From Heterostelium album PN500 (taxonomy: Eukaryota > Evosea > Eumycetozoa > Acytosteliales > Acytosteliaceae), in the NCBI RefSeq assembly GCF_000004825.1, contig NW_008805090.1, forward strand, positions 558,001 to 622,000: 64,000 bases of DNA. Direction: 5' to 3'. The notes beneath the pieces were generated by a model. The model ran no database searches. It had not been told where the DNA came from and saw nothing but the letters and a program-made list of their open reading frames with translations. Shown one piece after another: positions 58,303 through 64,000 of the stretch. The number at the start of each line of letters is the position of its first letter. Within the stretch, counting starts at the first letter, position 1. The translations under genes were made by a program, and so were the position numbers.

Positions 58303-60072
58303 ATGCAAAAAGAACTATATTCTGCAATATTTAATCATAAACCACTTAGAACAAAAGTATTTCAAGATGTTTTGGCTATTGATAAACAGATCGATCCAAA
58401 GGGAAAGAAATACACCTATGAAGCACTTTGGGAGTGTCCAGCAGCAATGGCTGGTAATGGTTATAAGACAGAGTTGGAGAAATACTTCACCGACAATCCA
58501 TTGGTGTTGAAAGATTTAACCAGAAAGGATTTAAATGACATCTTTAGAGCTACAGTGAAAGCTGGCCATTTAGAGATTCTCAAATATCTGGTGGGCGCGA
58601 TTGATAGGGAGCACAGATTACTGGGTACTTCAACGATTATGAAAGAGTCACGTGATTGGGAAATCATCCATTACATCGAGAGTCTCGAGAGCGTCCAGGT
58701 GAAATACGAATGTGCAATGTCTGAAGCTCCATTGACTGGAGATATCGAGCGTCTCAAGTATTTTGCTGGAAAGTGCAGAGTATCAAGAGAATCGATAGCC
58801 ATAGCATTTAACAATGCTGCAAGAGTCGGTCGTATCGATATGATAGAGTGGTTGGCTGCGAATTACTCCAAGTACAGAGCATTCAATTCTATGACTATTG
58901 AAGCTGTTCGTGGAGGTCATCTTCACGTTCTTGAATATCTAAAGAAAGAAGCCAAAGATAGATTTACATTTGAGGACGACGACGAGCTTTCATATTTAAC
59001 TCTTATCGATGTTTCTGCTGAGTTTGGCCACCTTGATATTTTGAAATGGTTACACTACAATCGAATTGGCTTTGCTACTTCTAGAGCTGCTTACTTGGCA
59101 GCTACAAAAGGACATTTGGAGTTGCTCAAGTATCTGTTGAATCATGTTAATACCGACTTTTCATCAGATGCTATGGATTATGCATGCTCGAAACACCTGG
59201 ATATTGTAAAATGGTTACACGAGAATCAAAGTGCAAGAGCTACTACTTTGGCCATGGATAACGCAGCTATGAATGGTCGATTTGAAATTGTAAAGTGGTT
59301 AAATGAGAATAGAAGTGAAGGATGTACCCAAAAAGCTATGGACCAGGCGGCCGGTGGAGGATTCCTAGAAATAGTAGTGTGGCTCCATGAAAATAGAAGT
59401 GAAGGTTGTACAACTGACGCAATGGATATCGCTGCTCAAAATGGCCACCTCCATGTTGTTAAATGGTTGCACGAGAATAGAAGTGAAGGATGTTCGACAA
59501 GAGCTATGGACTATGCTTGCTTCTATAAAAGATCCGAAGTTGTAAAGTGGTTACATGAAAATAGAAGTGAAGGCTGTACAAAAAAGGCAATGGAAAACGC
59601 CTCTTATTTTGGTGACCTAAGAATGGTGAAGTGGTTGCATGAGAATAGAACTGAAGGATGCTCAAAAAAAGCTATGGACAATGCGGCAAGTAGCGGTTCC
59701 TTGGAAACTCTTATTTGGCTTCATGAGAATAGAAGTGAAGGATGTTCAACTCATGCGATGAATACGGCTGCATCAAATGGACATCTATCAGTTTTAGAGT
59801 GGTTACATGAAAATAGAAGTGAAGGTTGTACAACCCGTGCTATGGACGACGCTATTATTTGCCATCATATGCACATATTAAAATGGCTTCATGAAAATCG
59901 TACAGAAGGCTGCACTGAAGAAGGAATCAATTATGCTCATGAAAATGATTATAAAGAAGTGATAAATTGGCTATCTATCAACAAACCAAAGCAGCATGAT
60001 ACACCCACTGAAATACATGTCGAAGAAGAAGAGGAAGAAGAAGATTTTGGTGGGGATGCGCTCGGTTTGTAG
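58303..60072 (+). CDS. Ankyrin-like protein with ~12 28-residue WLHENRSEGC repeats
   Basis: A single-exon protein of 589 residues from ATG 58303 (MQKELYSAIFNH); ATG 58252 would add 17 hydrophobic residues, less like the paralogs. Residues 1-~70 carry the family module (LYSAIFNHKPLRTKVFQDV, then Y..L...P..MAGNGY...L.KYF). Degenerate ankyrin-like units follow, then from ~residue 245 about twelve units of 28 residues with the core AMD.AA..GHLE.VKWLHENRSEGCT. The middle units are nearly identical at the DNA level (GAAAATAGAAGTGAAGG words recur every 84 bp). It ends in a strongly acidic tail (EEEEEEEDF). A scaffold role is inferred; no enzyme motif. It is the closest relative in the window of the gene at 15358. 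Confidence 0.88.
   Translation: MQKELYSAIFNHKPLRTKVFQDVLAIDKQIDPKGKKYTYEALWECPAAMAGNGYKTELEKYFTDNPLVLKDLTRKDLNDIFRATVKAGHLEILKYLVGAIDREHRLLGTSTIMKESRDWEIIHYIESLESVQVKYECAMSEAPLTGDIERLKYFAGKCRVSRESIAIAFNNAARVGRIDMIEWLAANYSKYRAFNSMTIEAVRGGHLHVLEYLKKEAKDRFTFEDDDELSYLTLIDVSAEFGHLDILKWLHYNRIGFATSRAAYLAATKGHLELLKYLLNHVNTDFSSDAMDYACSKHLDIVKWLHENQSARATTLAMDNAAMNGRFEIVKWLNENRSEGCTQKAMDQAAGGGFLEIVVWLHENRSEGCTTDAMDIAAQNGHLHVVKWLHENRSEGCSTRAMDYACFYKRSEVVKWLHENRSEGCTKKAMENASYFGDLRMVKWLHENRTEGCSKKAMDNAASSGSLETLIWLHENRSEGCSTHAMNTAASNGHLSVLEWLHENRSEGCTTRAMDDAIICHHMHILKWLHENRTEGCTEEGINYAHENDYKEVINWLSINKPKQHDTPTEIHVEEEEEEEDFGGDALGL
59190..59940 (+). repeat. 84-bp tandem coding repeat array
   Basis: The 28-codon unit recurs with few changes, the word AGAAGTGAAGGNTGT being the most constant. 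Conservation is at the DNA as well as the protein level, which indicates recent unit duplication or gene conversion. Confidence 0.85.
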
Positions 60073-60115
60073 AAATAAAATCGATTAATAATTTTAAAAA
60101 AAAAAAAACAATTGT

Positions 60116-61069
60116 TTATTTGGGTCTAAAAAGATGTTTTAAAGAAGATTGATAGTAACATATTAAACGATGAATTGGATCTGTTGATGCCATTTGGCTA
60201 AAATGAAATTCAGTGTTTTTGAAATTCTCCATCACCAGAGATCGGTCCATAGTTGAATGATAGATTTTGTTGACAAACAGCTTCAAGAATGATGTTGAAA
60301 TCCCATAGTATTGCGAGAGGATTAGCGTCAAAATGATCTGTCTGTAGGAGTTCTCTAAGGATATTTCCTGATTGTTTGAAACATTCTTCATAATTACAGA
60401 TGAGAACTTCTCCTCTATTCTGTCAAGAGCGATTCTATCTTTGATTTGATATTTAGAATTCTTTGAATCATAAACAACCAATCCCTTATTATCCAATTGA
60501 TTGGAAATCATCTTTATTATTTTCTTTTCTTTTAGTGGTATAAAACCAGAGCATAGTGATGATATTGTTTCTCCAAATGATTTAGATTTCAAACTAACAA
60601 AAAAAGTATAAATATTAATAAAATTTGTAAAAAAAATAAGTTTTGATTTTACCTATAAATCTTCTTTAATAATTTATTTAGAAAATCATCATGACAGCTT
60701 GATTTATCAACTACATAAACTGATGTTTGACTAATAAATTTAACAATATTAATATAATTTTGAATTTAGTTTAAATTTTTTAAGAATAAAATACATTTTT
60801 CCATTTTTTATTTCTCTTTGTATACCAAGTTTTTTAAGTGTCATTAATTCTAAAACACCAAGAGATACTAAACCAAAATAAACAGCTTTATTGGTTATAG
60901 GTATTGAAGAGACAAAGTTATTTTCATTTATATTTAAAATTATTAATAAAAATTCCTCTGGGAGTGTAAGATTATATTTATTAACTGGATTAATTTGTAA
61001 AAGATTATTTGTATTGAAATTAAAATTTTCAAATTCCACATCTATTAATGATTCATAAGAGTCCATCAT
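60116..61069 (-). CDS. Divergent GOLPH3 (GPP34)-like protein
   Basis: Three exons: 61069-60795, 60730-60653 and 60593-60116, phases 2 and 2, giving 276 residues. The N-terminus YNLTLPEEFLLIILN fits the LTL.EE.LLL signature of GOLPH3/Vps74, and the order of segments (AVYFGLVSLGVLELMTLKKLGI, HDDFLNKLLKKIYSLKSKSFGETISSLC, EKKIIKMISNQLDNKGLVVYDSKNSKYQIKD, YRQIILTLILSQYYGISTSFLK) follows the GPP34 domain. GOLPH3 binds PI4P and retains Golgi glycosyltransferases. Several residues of the PI4P pocket (the WND and LRG elements near the start) are not conserved here, so the lipid-binding role is doubtful. Codon use is noticeably A/T-rich. The family call is from pattern memory and needs a profile search. 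Confidence 0.7.
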
Positions 61070-62037
61070 TTTTCTAATTATCTTAAATTAACTATTCTAA
61101 TTTTATGAAATGAAAGAAATTAAATTTATAAAAGTGAAGAATGTTATAAATAAAAAAAAAGATAGGTAAATAATTAAAATTTAAACATAATTTAAAATTA
61201 TTTTGTAAATTAAATTTATGATTACTAAAATTTTATTTTAATTTGTTTAAACATATAAATTAATTGTTTACATGTCTTTTGGATTATTTTTTGAGACGAA
61301 TTTTATCAATCATTTCTATTGTTTGAAAATCAAATCAAGGTGTTTACTGATACCACTTTTCTCGCTAATGGTATTGAGAAGGTAATTATTGTCATCAATA
61401 ATTAATTTAATACCCACTTGTGGTATTTTATTAGTAAGAATTACAAATTTGTATATTTATTATTATTTTTAACAGATTGGATCAAATTTGGTTTGAATAT
61501 ATAATCAAAAAAAAAAAAAATAATAAAAAAATTACAAATTAAAATTAATTTTGTGTTTAAAAGTGTGTTTATTTGGTTCACAACATATAATCTATTTTCA
61601 AACACTTTGTTAAAAATAATCACATCATAACATCAACACTTTTGAAATAGTTTTTTTATAAAATATTCTTTGCATCAATACCTATAATGAGTGTATAAGT
61701 GTGTATTTTATCTATATTGAATTTACATTAATGTTCCCTCTTTAATTACTTACATTATGATCATCATCATTTACATTTTTCAATGACTATATGTTTTCAT
61801 ATGATATTTGCAATAAATCATGAATAAAACATTGATACTTATTAATCTATAATATTTTTATACTACTATTCTGTTAGTGAGATTTATATTATGCTTTGAA
61901 AAATACCTTTGATCTTCTTAAAATTAATAGAAATAATTATTATTTATCAATCTTTATATCTATTATATATCCTAACAAATATTTCTAACAAGAAATACAA
62001 CACCAATCAAATAAATAGTTTTTTTATAAATAAAATC
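61070..62037. other. Divergent intergenic region
   Basis: Between the GOLPH3-like gene (minus) and the follistatin-like gene (plus). A/T runs only; the small minus ORF at 61623-61441 is not credible. Confidence 0.5.
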
Positions 62038-63532
62038 ATGAGATTTTTTATTTTTATTTTTTTTTGATTTTTTCATTCAATGCATTAAGTATGCTTATAT
62101 TTTTTTTTTAATTTTTTTTTAATTTATTTATAAAAAATACTTTAACAATTCCATAGGTCAAGAGATAGCACTTGATCCATGTGAAAATATATTTTGTGGT
62201 AGTGGACAATGTGGTATTCAAGATGGTGAGGGTACATGTTTCGAAAATGGTGATCTACCAACTCAAGATCCATGTTCAACTTTAGTTTGCCCAGATGGAT
62301 CGACTTGTACAAAGTTTGGAATCTCTGCCAAATGTGTAGTTGAAAGTGGTGAGCCACTTCTTCCTGGTACCAGCGTTGGTGGTGATTTCACAGGCGATTT
62401 CACAACTGAGAATTCTTTTACTGGCACTACCGGTTCTTTAACTGCATTTCCAATTGCTGATAGTGAAAATATTTTCACTACTGGAGAACTTACATTAGCC
62501 CTGACCAGTACAAGTGGTAGACCTATTACCGATGGTGTTACAGAAGCATCCACTGGTTTTACTATATCATCCACAGGCCCTATTCCACCAAGCCAAGGAT
62601 CAACATTTGGTGGTACTTCATCCGGTACTGGAAGAGGTGATCCATGCGATCATATACAATGTGTTGAAGGTTCATTCTGTACAAATATTGATGGAGTAGC
62701 AAAATGTTTAACCTTTGAAGAAGTAACTGTTGTTGCAACCTCTGGTGGCAGTACTATAAGCAGCAGTAGCAGTAGCAGTAGCAGTAGCAGTAGCAGTAGC
62801 AGTAGCAGTAGCAGTAGCAGTAGCAGTAGCAGTAGCAGTAGCAGTAGCAGTAGCAGTGGTAGTGGTAGTGGTAGTAGTGGAGGTGATCCATGTAAAAATG
62901 TCCAATGTAAAGATGGAAAGGTATGTGCCAATTTTGCGGGAACCGTTCAGTGTTTAGATCCAAGCTCGTTGACCTTTGGACAACATGGTAAAGATGATAG
63001 TGTTTGTGACAATGGAAAGAGATGTCTCCTCGGATTCAAATGTTTGATGGTCAACAACGTTGCAACTTGTGTTCCAAGAAACGGATCTCCACTCTGCGGT
63101 GGAAGATTATGTCAAGTCGGTGAAACCTGTGCCAATTTGAATGGAAGAGAAGTATGCATACCAGTCTCATCGACATCAGGTGGAAGTGGAAATACCTGTG
63201 CTACTTACAGATGTCCACCAGACTACCATTGTAAATCACTCCGAGGAATACCAACATGTTTCCCATCGAAATTTGAAAGCAAATGTCACAAATTCCAATG
63301 TCCAATCGGAACGAATTGCACAGAGATCAATTGTGTCCCAACATGTATCCCAATAAAGCCAGACAATCATTGTAAAGGAGTATCGTGTCAAAAGCATGAG
63401 ATGTGTTGTCAACCAAAGCCAGAGCTCCCTCCAAGATGTTTAGATAAATGTATTTTCAAGAATTGTCCAAAATGGATGAAATGTACTCATGATCAAAGCG
63501 GAGAGCCTCACTGTGAACATTTAATCGATTGA
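62038..63532 (+). pseudogene. Cys-rich follistatin-like (FOLN) secreted protein, spore-coat type; signal exon frameshifted as given
   Basis: The frame from 62157 to the stop at 63532 is open without an ATG near its start, and a splice acceptor (TTCCATAG) ends at 62156. It encodes 6-8 Cys modules of the DPC..V.C..G..C....G...C follistatin-like type (QDPCSTLVCPDGSTCTKF, GDPCDHIQCVEGSFC, GDPCKNVQCKDGKVC, TCATYRCPPDYHC, ESKCHKFQCPIGTNC), separated by Thr/Gly/Ser linkers and a long serine run. Such modules occur in dictyostelid spore-coat and matrix proteins. Upstream, ATG 62038 starts a signal-peptide-like exon with a GTATGC donor at 62088, but a T9 run makes it hit TGA at 62065-62067. One more T would give a signal peptide running in the right phase into 62157. 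It may be a real mutation or a homopolymer error, so the pseudogene label is provisional; the mature part looks intact. Confidence 0.75.
62757..62876 (+). repeat. AGC/AGT serine codon repeat
   Basis: Alternating AGC and AGT codons, about 30 Ser in a row, then Gly-Ser codons. It is a coding linker between two Cys modules. It creates long Leu-only ORFs on the minus strand that should be ignored. Confidence 0.9.
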
Positions 63533-64000
63533 TAAAGAAAAGTAAAAAAAAATACAAATTAACATTTTCAAATCACCCACCTGAATCTCATCTTCTGGAC
63601 TAGAAATAAAAAAAAAAAAAATAAGTTATTACTTTCACATTTTTGATTTTTGATTTTCTTTTTATTTTACTTGTTGATCAAGTTTACATAATATTTATTT
63701 TAACCCAGTATGTAAAACACATGTATCAAGTATTATAGTTCAAGTTATTAATGATTTGAAATAATGAGTCAAGTATATCAATAGGATCACGTGACTATAT
63801 TGTAATTAAATATAGATGTAAAGAGTTATTTGATCAATGCTTTTTTTGTTTTTGTTTTGTCTATTTTAAACAAGAATTTCGTATAGATATATATATATAT
63901 TTATATATGATTATTGGGATATGTTTGAAAAAAAAAGTGATATAGTGGTAATATATTCAACACACATAGAGAGAAGGAAGTGTGTTATCTTTTCTTCTGA
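63533..64000. other. A/T-rich DNA to the window end
   Basis: 3' flank of the Cys-rich gene. It contains AACACAC...GTGTGTT (63960-63987), an imperfect inverted word, and TA repeats at ~63885. No gene recognised. Confidence 0.45.

Noticed and set aside
62650-62963. Minus-strand poly-Leu, Thr-Ala and Cys-Tyr ORFs
   Set aside because: Shadows of the AGC/AGT serine tract in the Cys-rich gene.
1-64000. tRNA, rRNA, snRNA genes, DIRS-1/Skipper/TRE-like transposons and CRISPR arrays
   Set aside because: Scanned by eye for T-loop words, reverse-transcriptase/transposase motifs, terminal repeats and spaced repeats; none found. A tRNAscan and repeat-library search would be decisive.

Overview
The window reads as nuclear chromosomal DNA of a dictyostelid social amoeba. 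Non-coding DNA is extremely A/T-rich with long homopolymers. Introns are short and A/T-rich with GTAAGT- or GTATGT-like donors. Proteins carry Asn, Gln, Ser and Thr runs. The gene set is typical of the group: F-box/FNIP-type proteins, ankyrin-like families, tandem coronin, PMCA-type calcium pump, and a PP1 catalytic subunit with Phe at the usual microcystin-cysteine position. Coding regions look less A/T-extreme than in D. discoideum, so another dictyostelid is more likely, but the species cannot be named from sequence alone. No tRNA, rRNA, transposon or CRISPR array was recognised.

Layout. 0-4.4 kb: 3' end of a TypA/BipA GTPase gene, then two members of an ankyrin-like family. 4.4-11.2 kb (minus): a three-exon SEUSS/LDB1-like co-regulator with enormous Gln/Ala tracts, a 2.3-kb gene-free stretch, and PP1. 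14-21.5 kb: CUE-RBR ubiquitin ligase, an ankyrin-like protein of 28-residue repeats, a secreted protein, an acidic protein, an F-box/FNIP-like protein and a membrane protein. 22-30.1 kb: divergent actin, five-exon calcium pump, five-exon secreted beta-helix protein. 30.7-39 kb: F-box/LRR-like protein, pyridoxal kinase, a zinc-binding protein with unresolved 5' end, a small Cys-repeat secreted protein, EBP2 and an EXOG/EndoG-type nuclease. 39-51.9 kb: four-TM protein, PIP5-kinase, secreted protein, Golgi Qb-SNARE (membrin), coronin-7/CorB and two PH-domain proteins. 54-57 kb: a RhoGAP-fold protein lacking the arginine finger. 58-64 kb: second large 28-residue-repeat protein, a divergent GOLPH3-like protein and a Cys-rich follistatin-like secreted protein whose signal-peptide exon looks frameshifted.

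Neighbours do not form an operon or single pathway. Several genes (PIP5-kinase, PH proteins, RhoGAP, coronin, actin) belong to phosphoinositide/actin signalling, and others (membrin, GOLPH3-like) to the Golgi, but this clustering may be chance. The most unusual items are four dispersed paralogs sharing an N-terminal module (two carrying near-identical repeat DNA 43 kb apart), three divergent enzyme or cytoskeletal homologs with key residues changed, and the apparently broken spore-coat-like gene. Exon structures were worked out by hand from splice sites and reading frame; all need transcript confirmation.
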